Shown here: piece by piece, positions 25,932 to 33,758 of the stretch
Layout: every line of letters begins with the position of its first letter
Numbering within the stretch: the first letter of the stretch is position 1
Assembly: GCF_004153545.1 (NCBI RefSeq)
Contig: NZ_SDVA01000014.1
Coordinates: 27,534 to 91,533 of the forward strand
Direction of reading: 5' to 3'
Length of the DNA stretch: 64,000 nt
From: Serinicoccus sediminis
GTDB taxonomy: Bacteria > Actinomycetota > Actinomycetes > Actinomycetales > Dermatophilaceae
Translations under genes and position numbers: made by a program
Notes under the pieces: generated by a model
What the model was told of the DNA's origin: nothing
Seen by the model: only the letters and a program-made list of their open reading frames with translations
The model's database searches: none

Positions 25932-27349
25932 AGGTCTGCCCGCTCGGCCACGAGAACAACGACGACGCCGTGACCTGTCGCGTCTGCCTCCGGCGGCTGC
26001 CCAGCGGTCCCCTCAGGCTGAGTCTGGCCTGGAGCGGGGCCTCGCCGGTGGCCCTGCCCGCGGGGACCACCACCGTGGTGACCCTGGGCCTGACCCAGGC
26101 CGGCGGGGCGGCGATGCCGATGGCGACGACGGTGTCCGGCCCGGCGGCGGACTGGGCCTCGACCTCGTCAGTGACGACCGCTCCGGGACAGACTGTCCAG
26201 GTGGCCGTCGAGCTCGAGGTGCCCGCCCAGGCAGCTGACGGGTCGAGCGAACTGTTCGTGACGGTCCGTCCGCTCGACCAGGATCAGCCCTCGGCCGAGA
26301 CGGTGCTGCCGGTCAGGGTGGAGGCCGCGGAGCAGCCTGCCCGCCGGGAGCATCCGCGCGAGACGGGACGGGGCCTGCCCCTGCCCGCCTGGATGCACCG
26401 GCGGGTCACCGGACCGCGCACCGACGGTCCCCAGGCCCCGGGACCGTCGGAGCAGACCCAGCCGGTGCCCCGGCCCCCGTGGTCGGACCGGTCGGCCCCA
26501 GAACCACCGGAGCAGACCCAGCTGATGCCCCGGCCCCGGCGACCGGGCCAGCCGCCCCCGGAACCACCGACCGGCCGACCCGCCCCCCAGCAGGACCGCG
26601 ACCGGCTGGGCGGTGGCCGCCGCAGGGGTCGTCGGGACGTGGGCGTCGCGGCGGCCGTCGTGACTACCCTCCTAGTGGCCCTGGCCCTGGTCCTGTGGCA
26701 GGCCATCGGTCGCGAGCTCAGCCCCCGAGCGGCGCTCGAGCTGTCGGAGGAGGAGGCCCTCGAGCACCTCACCGAGGTGCTCGAAGGTGACCGCGCAGAG
26801 CTGGAGAGGTTCCGTTCCACCGCGGGCGCCGTGGCTCTGCAGCTCAGCGGCAAGTGCCCCCAGCTCACCAGGGTCGACCTCACCGGTCCTGGCGGGCTGG
26901 GGCGTCCGGACGGACATGAGGAGTCCTACGAGGACGGCGTGGGCTACGCAGGCATCCTCGCCTTCCACCTCGGTCTGGAGGAGGCGTGGGGCAGCGCCAT
27001 CCTGGCCACCGCGACCAGTCGCGACGGACCTCCCTGCGCGGACGAGCTGCGGTGGCTCACCCTGCACGTGCCCGACGACGGCCCGCTCGGTTCGCTCGAG
27101 GAGGGGGTGTGCGAGTGCGCCCGCAGCGGCGTGCCCGGCGGCGAGTGCGGGGCCCGCGCCTCCGACGGCTCCACGGCCTTCTGGTCGGGCGATGACGTCC
27201 GGGCCTCCTGCGCCTCCCTGCTCGGCAGCCCGTCCGGCGCTCCCCCGCCCGACGGAACCGCGCCACGCCCATCCGTGCGGGCAGAGTCGTCTGCCCCCAG
27301 GGTCGCCCCTGCGCCCCTGTCACGCCGTGGGGGTGACACGTCAGGCTGA
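25928..27349 (+). CDS. Zinc-ribbon, single-pass membrane protein of the CIS cluster
   Basis: 473 residues. The N-terminus carries a zinc-ribbon-like C4-H8-C17-C20 set (VCPLGHENN, CRVC), followed by a beta-rich Ig-like region to about residue 135, a Pro/Arg-rich linker with repeated EQTQ-x-MPRP units (residues 170-225), one transmembrane helix at about 238-258 and a 215-residue C-terminal part containing an even set of cysteines. The topology suggests a cytoplasmic N-terminus and extracytoplasmic C-terminus. Such bitopic proteins in actinobacterial CIS loci (CisA type) have been linked to bringing particles to the membrane; orthology is inferred, not shown. Confidence 0.7.
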   Translation: MKVCPLGHENNDDAVTCRVCLRRLPSGPLRLSLAWSGASPVALPAGTTTVVTLGLTQAGGAAMPMATTVSGPAADWASTSSVTTAPGQTVQVAVELEVPAQAADGSSELFVTVRPLDQDQPSAETVLPVRVEAAEQPARREHPRETGRGLPLPAWMHRRVTGPRTDGPQAPGPSEQTQPVPRPPWSDRSAPEPPEQTQLMPRPRRPGQPPPEPPTGRPAPQQDRDRLGGGRRRGRRDVGVAAAVVTTLLVALALVLWQAIGRELSPRAALELSEEEALEHLTEVLEGDRAELERFRSTAGAVALQLSGKCPQLTRVDLTGPGGLGRPDGHEESYEDGVGYAGILAFHLGLEEAWGSAILATATSRDGPPCADELRWLTLHVPDDGPLGSLEEGVCECARSGVPGGECGARASDGSTAFWSGDDVRASCASLLGSPSGAPPPDGTAPRPSVRAESSAPRVAPAPLSRRGGDTSG

Positions 27350-27388
27350 TCAGCAAGAGTGCCCGCAGATCACGTGAGGAGGACTCGC

Positions 27389-27868
27389 ATGCACGCGTCG
27401 ACGACGCTCGTCCGCCCCCAGGGGAGCAGTGCCCCGGTCCACCGGTCGGCCCAGCTGTCCGCCGGGCACCGCCACGGAAGCGTGCTGGACCCGCGTGGCC
27501 GGCACAGTCCGCTACCCCGTCCACCGGCGCAACCCGGCATGTTCGACGACCTGCTGGGCACGGCCGGCCCCGGGCTGCTGGGTGCCGCGTCCTCCCTCTT
27601 GTCCGGAGACACCGGCGGTGCGCTGGAGCAGGTGCGAGAGACTGGGGGGCCGGCGCTGTCCGGGCTCGCCCAGCAGGGCGTGGGAGCCCTGGGCAGCGCG
27701 ATCGGTGGGTCCGTGGGCGGTGCCGTGTCGTCGCTGGGCGGGGCGGTCGGCCAGGGCGTCGGAGACGTGGTCTCCGGCCGGTCCTCCGTCGGCGGGGCCG
27801 TCGGAGGAGTCGGCTCGGCCGCCCAGCCGGCCCTGCTCAGCCTGCTCATGTCGCTGCTCAACCGCTGA
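27389..27868 (+). CDS. Gly/Ala-rich protein with glycine-zipper region, CIS-associated
   Basis: 159 residues, unknown function. Residues 1-50 are disordered and basic, with the motif SAPVHRSA; residues 50-159 are hydrophobic and Gly-rich (GSAIGGSVGGAVSSLGG, AVGGVGSAAQP), a glycine-zipper-like composition that could insert in membranes or pack in the tube lumen. GAGGAGG at 27376-27382 marks ATG 27389. Its place between the membrane protein and the HELVH protein, in the same operon, marks it as a candidate accessory or cargo protein. Confidence 0.65.
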   Translation: MHASTTLVRPQGSSAPVHRSAQLSAGHRHGSVLDPRGRHSPLPRPPAQPGMFDDLLGTAGPGLLGAASSLLSGDTGGALEQVRETGGPALSGLAQQGVGALGSAIGGSVGGAVSSLGGAVGQGVGDVVSGRSSVGGAVGGVGSAAQPALLSLLMSLLNR

Positions 27869-27883
27869 CGGACGGGGCCGCCC

Positions 27884-28390
27884 GTGCCGACGGTCCTGCC
27901 GGCGACGACGCCAGCCCACCGGGTGCCGTCGGCCGCCCGGTCCGGCCGCGTCCGTCCGACGAGACCACCGGTCCTGGGCAATCGACGGACCGGGCCGCTC
28001 CTTCAGGCGGTACACCGTCGGGCGGGACCCGGGCCCTCCCTCGGAGAGCTGGGGCGGCAGCCGGACTCCTCGGTGCGGGCGGTGCTGCAGGCCGGCCTGG
28101 GACGGGACCTGGGCGACGTTCGCGTGCACGGCGGGCCTGCTGCCCGCAGGGCGCTCGACGCGGCGGACGCCGATGCCCTCACCGCAGAGGGTCACGTCAC
28201 GGTCCGCCCCGAGCATGACCACGCCACCACCACGGGAGGCCGGGTGCTGCTGCTGCACGAGCTGGTGCACGTCCTGCAGCAGCGGGACGACCCGGACCTG
28301 TGCGGCGAGCGGGAGCCGCCCGCCCACCTCGAGGAGCAGGCCCGGGCGGTGGCAGTGGCGCTCGGCACGGGTGCCGCTGCCCCTTCGTGA
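27884..28390 (+). CDS. eCIS core domain protein (DUF4157, HELVH motif)
   Basis: 168 residues. Residues 1-60 are disordered, then the DUF4157 domain: GLGRDLGDVRVHGGP and the zincin-like HELVHVLQQ about residue 124. DUF4157 is strongly associated with extracellular contractile injection loci, where it is found alone or fused to toxins and is thought to serve cargo release or loading. No C-terminal toxin domain is present here. GTG start 15 bp after the preceding gene. Confidence 0.8.
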   Translation: MPTVLPATTPAHRVPSAARSGRVRPTRPPVLGNRRTGPLLQAVHRRAGPGPSLGELGRQPDSSVRAVLQAGLGRDLGDVRVHGGPAARRALDAADADALTAEGHVTVRPEHDHATTTGGRVLLLHELVHVLQQRDDPDLCGEREPPAHLEEQARAVAVALGTGAAAPS

Positions 28391-28490
28391 GCCGCAGGCT
28401 GCCCCCGCGGCTGCCCGCCCGACCGTTCCTGCGTCCGCGGTCAGACGCCAGCCTGGGAACATCGCCCATCACATCAGGAGCCTGATCGGT

Positions 28491-30098
28491 ATGCCGGACT
28501 ACAGCACGAGGGCCCCTGGGGTCTACCTCGAAGAGGTCTCCGGGGTACGTCCTATCAGCGGCGTGGGCACCGCCCTGCCGGCGTTCCTGGGCCTGGCCCC
28601 TAAAGGGCCGACGGTGCCGACCTACGTCGCCAACTGGACCCAGTTCGAGGAGATGTTCGGCGGCATCCAGCCCGGCCTGAGCCTGGGCCGGGCCGTCTAT
28701 TCCTACATCGCCAACGGCGGCTCCGGCACCATGGTCGTGCGCACCGGCGGCGAGGACGAGATCGGCCCAGCAGCGGCGCGCGCCGTCCTGTCCGACGGCT
28801 CCGGGGGACAGGCCCTCATAATGACCGCCCGGCAGCCGGGCGAGGCCGGCAACGCGATCCGGGTCGAGGTGTCCGGCGGTCCTGCCCCCGAGGAGACGTC
28901 GGAGCCGGCCCCTCACGACGCGGGCGGTGACGAGGACACCCAAGACACCGAGGACGTCCCGGGCCCGTCGTCGCCTAACGTCGACGCCCCTTTCGACATG
29001 ACCGTGACCGGCCCCGGCGGGACGGCGGAGCACTACACCGGTGTGACCGCAGAGTCGCTGCTGCAGCAGCTGCAGACCTCGGCGCTGGTGGCCGTGTCAG
29101 CACCGGAGGGCCGCCCGGTGGGGCGCCCCTCGGACAGCTCCACAACCCTCCAGGGCGGTTCGTCCGGCACCGAGGTCGGCGCCGACGCCTTCATCGGTGA
29201 CGCCGAGGCCCGCACCGGTCTGGCCGGGCTGGTGACCGAGGACGAGGTCACCATGGTGGCGGCCCCGGACCTGGTCACGGCCCTCGCGGCGGGATCCATG
29301 ACGAAGACAGCGGTGACCGCCGTCCAGCGGGCGATGATCGAGCACTGCGAGGCGCTGCACGACCGGATGGCCATCATCGACCCCCCGCTCTTCGTGGAGG
29401 GCAGCTCGGCCGAGACCCCGATGACCACCCAACAGTACCTGGAGTGGCGCGATGGGCTGCCCTCCTCGAAGTTCGCCGCCACCTACTGCCCCTGGGTCAC
29501 CGTCCTCGACCTGGCGAGCGGCCAGGAGGTGGCGGAACCGCCGAGCGGCTTCGTGGCCGGCGTGTGGGCCCGCAACGACGCCGAGCACGGCGTCGCCTCC
29601 GCGCCCTCTGGGCGGCTGCGCAACACGTTGAGCCTGACCCGTCAGTTCACCGACGCCGATCAGGGTCGGCTGAATCCCCGTGGCGTCAACTGCCTGCGGG
29701 TGTTCCGTGGGCAGGGGCCGGTCGTCTACGGCGTGCGCACGCTGTCCGACGACACCGAGTGGCGCTATCTCAACGTGCGCCGACTCTTCAACTACATCGA
29801 GGAGTCGGTCATGGAGGGCACCCAGTTCGCCGTCTTCGCCCCGAACGACACCGACCTGTGGGCCCGGCTGCGTCGCTCGGTCTCTGCCTTCCTGCTGACC
29901 CTCTGGCGCGACGGAGCGCTGGTCGGCACCACACCGGAGGAGGCGTTCTACGTCAGGTGCGACGCGGAGACCAACCCGCGCGACCTCATCGACCAGGGCG
30001 TCGTCACCGTCGAGATCGGCGCGGCCCCCGTCAAGCCGGCCGAGTTCGTGGTCATTCGGGTCCGACAGTCCAGCGACGGCTCCGCCGTCAGCGAGTGA
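28491..30098 (+). CDS. Contractile sheath protein
   Basis: 535-residue sheath subunit that contracts to drive the tube. The start TRAPGVYLEEVSGVRPI is the canonical opening of Pvc2/Afp2-type sheaths, and the C-terminal domain (RLFNYIEESVMEGTQFAVFAPND through LWRDGALVGTTPEEAFYVRCD) is the conserved handshake region. Residues 135-180 are an acidic, low-complexity insertion of the variable surface domain. Only one sheath gene is present; PVC and Afp have two or three. AGGAG at 28476-28480 lies ten bases before ATG. Confidence 0.95.
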   Translation: MPDYSTRAPGVYLEEVSGVRPISGVGTALPAFLGLAPKGPTVPTYVANWTQFEEMFGGIQPGLSLGRAVYSYIANGGSGTMVVRTGGEDEIGPAAARAVLSDGSGGQALIMTARQPGEAGNAIRVEVSGGPAPEETSEPAPHDAGGDEDTQDTEDVPGPSSPNVDAPFDMTVTGPGGTAEHYTGVTAESLLQQLQTSALVAVSAPEGRPVGRPSDSSTTLQGGSSGTEVGADAFIGDAEARTGLAGLVTEDEVTMVAAPDLVTALAAGSMTKTAVTAVQRAMIEHCEALHDRMAIIDPPLFVEGSSAETPMTTQQYLEWRDGLPSSKFAATYCPWVTVLDLASGQEVAEPPSGFVAGVWARNDAEHGVASAPSGRLRNTLSLTRQFTDADQGRLNPRGVNCLRVFRGQGPVVYGVRTLSDDTEWRYLNVRRLFNYIEESVMEGTQFAVFAPNDTDLWARLRRSVSAFLLTLWRDGALVGTTPEEAFYVRCDAETNPRDLIDQGVVTVEIGAAPVKPAEFVVIRVRQSSDGSAVSE

Positions 30099-30110
30099 GG
30101 AGTGCACGTC

Positions 30111-30554
30111 ATGCCTCTGGCCACCGGCGACGTTCTCGCCAGCTACGCCTTCGAGTTCGAGGTCGAGGGCATCTCGATCGCCCAGTTCGCCCAGGTCTCC
30201 GGGGTGACCGGCTCCATCGGGGTGATCGAGCACCGCGAGAACACCAAGGGTGGCAAGGAGATCGTCAAGAAGCTCCCCGGCGCCACCAGCTACGGCGACA
30301 TCACGTTGCGGAAGGGCCGCACGACCAGCAACGCGCTCTGGGAGTGGTTCAAGCAGGTGCAGGACGGCAAGATCAACGAGGCCCGCAAGAACGCCAGCAT
30401 CGTGCTGTTCGACTACGAGCACGGTGAGGTGGCCCGGTTCAACCTGGTCAACTGCTGGATCTCCCAGGTCCGGCTCGGGGAGCTGGCGGCGGGGTCGAAC
30501 TCAGCCTTGATTGAGGAGGCCGTCATCGTCCACGAGGGGATGACGCTCGCATGA
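30111..30554 (+). CDS. Inner tube protein (Pvc1/Hcp-like, T4 gp19 family)
   Basis: 147-residue main tube subunit. The pattern ASYAFEFEVEGISIAQFAQVSG, then GGKEIVKKLPGATSYGDITLRKG and NALWEWFKQVQDGK, is typical of gp19-like tube proteins of contractile particles. ATG 30111 is preferred over GTG 30102 because GAGGAG ends eight bases before it. It follows the sheath at 12 bp, the standard order. Confidence 0.94.
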   Translation: MPLATGDVLASYAFEFEVEGISIAQFAQVSGVTGSIGVIEHRENTKGGKEIVKKLPGATSYGDITLRKGRTTSNALWEWFKQVQDGKINEARKNASIVLFDYEHGEVARFNLVNCWISQVRLGELAAGSNSALIEEAVIVHEGMTLA

Positions 30555-30964
30555 CGGCGACTCTCCAGAGCAACGGCACCGGCCCGTTGTCGGACCTGGT
30601 GACCCGGTTCGACTTCGTGCTGCCGCGGGGCTACCTCGACCAGCACGGCGAGGTCCACCGTGAGGGTGTGATGCGCCTGGCTACGGCCCGCGACGAGATC
30701 CTGCCGCTGCGGGACCCCCGGGTCCGCGACAACGAGGCATACCTCGCCGTCGTGCTGCTGTCCCGGGTGGTGGAGCGAGTCGGAACGGTCAGCGAGGTCA
30801 CCCCGGGCGTGGTCGAGAGCCTGTTCGCCGGCGACCTGGAGTACCTGCAGGACCTCTACCGGACGCTCAACCGCAACGAGCACTCGACGGTGGTCGTGCG
30901 CTGCCCAGGCTGCGACCAGGAGTTTGCGGTGGACACCGCCGCTGATGCCCCGGGGGAATCGTGA
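30551..30964 (+). CDS. Phage tail assembly protein family, CIS-associated
   Basis: 137-residue protein occurring directly after tube genes in actinobacterial contractile loci and resembling tail assembly chaperones. Its core is FDFVLPRGYLDQHGEVHREGVMRLA split over residues 22-45, followed by LRDPRVRDNEAYLAVVLLSRVV. It ends with a CPGC pair about residues 120-123 that might bind zinc. ATGA overlap with the tube gene and GTGA overlap with the next small gene indicate coupled translation. Confidence 0.75.
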   Translation: MTATLQSNGTGPLSDLVTRFDFVLPRGYLDQHGEVHREGVMRLATARDEILPLRDPRVRDNEAYLAVVLLSRVVERVGTVSEVTPGVVESLFAGDLEYLQDLYRTLNRNEHSTVVVRCPGCDQEFAVDTAADAPGES

Positions 30965-31104
30965 TCGGCGACGACGACCGGGTCCTGGCCGAGCTGGTCG
31001 CCCTGGGGCGGGGACTGCACTGGCCGCTCGGCGAGCTTCTCGACCTGGAGCACGGACTGCGTCGCCGTCTGCTGGAGCACCTGACGCAGGCCGAGGGCGG
31101 ATGA
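30961..31104 (+). CDS. Small CIS-associated protein (DUF6760-like)
   Basis: 47-residue protein starting at GTG 30961, which overlaps the preceding stop as GTGA. The sequence is mostly one amphipathic helix with the core LHWPLGELLDLEHGLRRRL. Tiny proteins of this form regularly follow the tail assembly gene in eCIS loci, so the pair may act together. Easily missed by gene callers because of its size. Function unknown. Confidence 0.65.
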   Translation: MIGDDDRVLAELVALGRGLHWPLGELLDLEHGLRRRLLEHLTQAEGG

Positions 31105-31110
31105 GCCGCC

Positions 31111-32592
31111 GTGTCCGGCAACGCCACGACGCTGCAACGCCTCGCCGCCACCCCTCTCACCGTCCCCAGCAGGGGCTTCGTCGCGGCGGTCCTCCCACGT
31201 GACCCGACCGCCGACACCCCGCTGGTGCCGGAGCCGCGCCCCTCCCTGGCCACCCGCCTCGGGATACCTCCCCTCGTCCGGGTCGTGCACCGCAACCCTG
31301 CCCGCGACGATGGACCGGCTGACCGGACTGCTGCGGCGCGCCCCGATCCGTGGCACCTGCACGCCACCGCGCCGACGGGGGCTGCTGCGACCCGCCGCCC
31401 CCGAACGACCCACCCGCTGTTGCCGGGGAACGGCCCCCCGACACCGCACCCGCGGGCGGTAGACGCGCACCGACACGCCGCATACCTGCCTGGCGGGGGA
31501 ACACCGGTGGTCGCCACCCGTCCTGCGGACCGGACCCGGACGACCGACCGCCCCGCGCAGGAGGCAAAGACCGTGCGACCCGCACCCGATCGACGGAGGC
31601 TGGACACGCCACCGGCACCCGATAGCGCCGGGCCGGACGCCACAGCAACACCCCGTCGCCCCGGGTCGGACGCCCCCTCGGCACCCGGGGCGGCCGTGCG
31701 GCCTGCATCGTCCCCCGGCGGCAGTCGGTCACCCGGCGCGGGGGGCAGGGGGGCCCAGCAGGCGCGACCCGCCCACGGACACCACGCACGGCCGCCGACC
31801 GCGCCTCCGAGCCCCCTGTCGGCCGCTGCTCCCCACGAGACTCTCAGCGAGAAGGTGTCGGCCGGTGCGCCGACCGGACCCGGGCCTGTCAAGGCCGCTT
31901 GGCGGGCCACGCGTGCTCCGCAGCGGCCGCTTCACCCACCCTCGCAAACCCCCGGAACGGGACCCGCGTCGCGCTCCGAGGACGTCCTCGCCGACACGGA
32001 CCCCGTGGTCGAGGTGCGACGGGGGCCGGAGGCCGAGGAGCTGACCCGCCTTACCGGAGCACGAGCGGCGACCGTGGAAGGAGTGGTCTATCTCCCGTCC
32101 CGGCACGGCAGCGACTCCGACCCCGTCGTCAGGGGGCTGCTGGCGCACGAGCTGGTGCACGCCCGGGGTGACCGTCAGCGTGCGGCGACGCGAGACCGCA
32201 GCCAGGCCGAGGAGGCGTTCGCCGACCGGCAGGAGGCCGCGGTGCGCCACGGCGGCGAACCGGGGCCGCGGCTGGTCACGGTCACCGGTCCCCCGCTTCC
32301 TGACGGATCCTCCCCCGGCCGCAGGACCGGGTTGACGTCGACCGCACCCGACCTCGTGCGGGGACCTGGGCCGGTCGCTCCGGACCCCGGGCGGGCCTCG
32401 GGGCCGCCATCCGTCGCGGCACCCGTCCACCGTGCACCGGAGGCACCGCCGCTGCCCGAGGCGAGTCAGGACGGCCCGGTCGACGGCGAGCACCTGGAGC
32501 TGATCCACCGCCTGCTCACCGAACGCTTGCGGGACGAGTCGCTGCTGATGCGGGAGCGCACCGGCTCCCTGACCGAGCTGGTCTGGAGGTGA
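31111..32592 (+). CDS. Long Pro-rich protein with DUF4157-like HELVH domain, CIS-associated
   Basis: 493 residues. A 300-residue disordered Pro/Arg/Ala-rich region precedes a domain at about 305-385 with VEGVVYLPSRHGSDSD and the zincin-like LLAHELVHARGD. A second disordered region and a short helical end (LELIHRLLTERLRDESLLMR) follow. RVVHRNP and APVHRAP echo VHR motifs in the two smaller accessory proteins. It lies between the two tube genes where a tape measure is absent. Candidate cargo, loader or luminal protein; not a recognisable toxin. Confidence 0.65.
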   Translation: MSGNATTLQRLAATPLTVPSRGFVAAVLPRDPTADTPLVPEPRPSLATRLGIPPLVRVVHRNPARDDGPADRTAAARPDPWHLHATAPTGAAATRRPRTTHPLLPGNGPPTPHPRAVDAHRHAAYLPGGGTPVVATRPADRTRTTDRPAQEAKTVRPAPDRRRLDTPPAPDSAGPDATATPRRPGSDAPSAPGAAVRPASSPGGSRSPGAGGRGAQQARPAHGHHARPPTAPPSPLSAAAPHETLSEKVSAGAPTGPGPVKAAWRATRAPQRPLHPPSQTPGTGPASRSEDVLADTDPVVEVRRGPEAEELTRLTGARAATVEGVVYLPSRHGSDSDPVVRGLLAHELVHARGDRQRAATRDRSQAEEAFADRQEAAVRHGGEPGPRLVTVTGPPLPDGSSPGRRTGLTSTAPDLVRGPGPVAPDPGRASGPPSVAAPVHRAPEAPPLPEASQDGPVDGEHLELIHRLLTERLRDESLLMRERTGSLTELVWR

Positions 32593-32595
32593 ACG

Positions 32596-33033
32596 ATGGG
32601 CGACCCCGGGACGAGCCTGTGCTTCTCCGTCGTGGTGGACGACGGCGAGGCCAACACCGAGCTGGGCACCTTCACCGCCTGCCAGGGTCTGGCCGCCGAG
32701 TACGACGTGCACGAGTACCAGGAGGGTGGCGTGAACGGATACGTGCACCGGCTCCCCGGGCGGTTGCGGCATCCCAACCTGGTGCTGACCCGCGCTCTGG
32801 ACTCCTCCTCCGGGGCGGTCGCCTCCTGGTTCGACGCCCAGGAGTCCACCGGCGGCCGGACGACGGCGGTCGTCACGGCCTACGACCCGGTGGGCGAGGT
32901 GGTCGCACGCTGGTCGTTCACCGGCGTGTTCCCCGTGCGCTGGACCGGCCCGACGCTCAGCGCCACCGGCGCGACGGTCGCCACCGAGACCCTCGAGCTC
33001 GCGCACACCGGCTTCCGCCAGGAGGCGTCGTGA
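32596..33033 (+). CDS. Second tube protein (gp19-like, baseplate-proximal)
   Basis: 145-residue tube-family protein: FSVVVDDGEANTELGTFTAC, then YQEGGVNGYVHRLPGRL and LVLTRALDSSSGAVASWF. Distinct from the main tube protein and resembling Pvc5/Afp5-type subunits that join tube to spike. Starts 3 bp after the preceding stop and overlaps the next gene by four bases (GTGA). Confidence 0.88.
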   Translation: MGDPGTSLCFSVVVDDGEANTELGTFTACQGLAAEYDVHEYQEGGVNGYVHRLPGRLRHPNLVLTRALDSSSGAVASWFDAQESTGGRTTAVVTAYDPVGEVVARWSFTGVFPVRWTGPTLSATGATVATETLELAHTGFRQEAS

Positions 33034-33758
33034 TCAGCGGGCTCGTCACCGTCTCGGTGCCCGCTCCCGCGCTGTCCGCGGTGGCCGGCGCGCGGTCGGA
33101 GAAGGCCACGCTCAGCCTGCGTGACGACGACACGCAGGTGCTGCACTGCCAGTTCAACCCGACCGAGTACACAATCACAAAGACCGCCCGGTGGACCCGC
33201 GTCCCGGTGCGGGGTGCCGCCTCCGCGGCGCCACCGGAGTTCGTCGGCACCAACGCCGGGTCCATGCAGGTCGAGCTCTTCTTCGACTCCCGCGAGGCCG
33301 GGATCGGCAGCGTCGTCGAGTCGGTCAGCCGACTGCTGTCCTGGACGCAGCCCTCCCCCAGGTCGATAGAGGACCGACGGCCGAGCCCACCGGTGGTGAT
33401 CTTCGAGTGGGGCGGCAGTGCCGTCTTCCACGCCTACGTCAGCTCGGCGGCAGCCCGCTTCGTGCTGTTCAACCGGGACGGGACGCCGATCCGCGCTCAC
33501 GTCTCCCTCCGCCTGGAGGAGGTGCCCCGCCCGCAGCCTGGCACCAACCCGACCTCGTCCGGGACGTCGGTGGTCCGCCGGCACCACTTCGTCGCCGGGG
33601 ACTCGCTGCCCCTGCTCGCCCACCGGGAGTACGGCCGCGCGGACCGGTGGCGGGCCATCGCGGCGGCGAGCGGGATCGACGACCCCACCCGGGTCCGCCC
33701 GGGGACCTCCCTGCTCGTGCCCGACCTGACCGCCGACCCGCCCCGCAGGTCTTCATGA
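33030..33758 (+). CDS. LysM-containing baseplate hub protein (Pvc7-like)
   Basis: 242 residues. The N-terminal CIS tube/hub domain opens with ATLSLRDDDTQVLHCQFNPTEYTITK, split around residue 25-50, and the C-terminus is a LysM domain (about 190-236: HHFVAGDSLPLLAHREYG, IDDPTRVRPGTSLLVPD). In Afp/PVC this protein links tube to the VgrG-like hub. GTG start coupled to the upstream tube gene and ATGA coupling to the spike gene. Confidence 0.9.
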   Translation: MISGLVTVSVPAPALSAVAGARSEKATLSLRDDDTQVLHCQFNPTEYTITKTARWTRVPVRGAASAAPPEFVGTNAGSMQVELFFDSREAGIGSVVESVSRLLSWTQPSPRSIEDRRPSPPVVIFEWGGSAVFHAYVSSAAARFVLFNRDGTPIRAHVSLRLEEVPRPQPGTNPTSSGTSVVRRHHFVAGDSLPLLAHREYGRADRWRAIAAASGIDDPTRVRPGTSLLVPDLTADPPRRSS

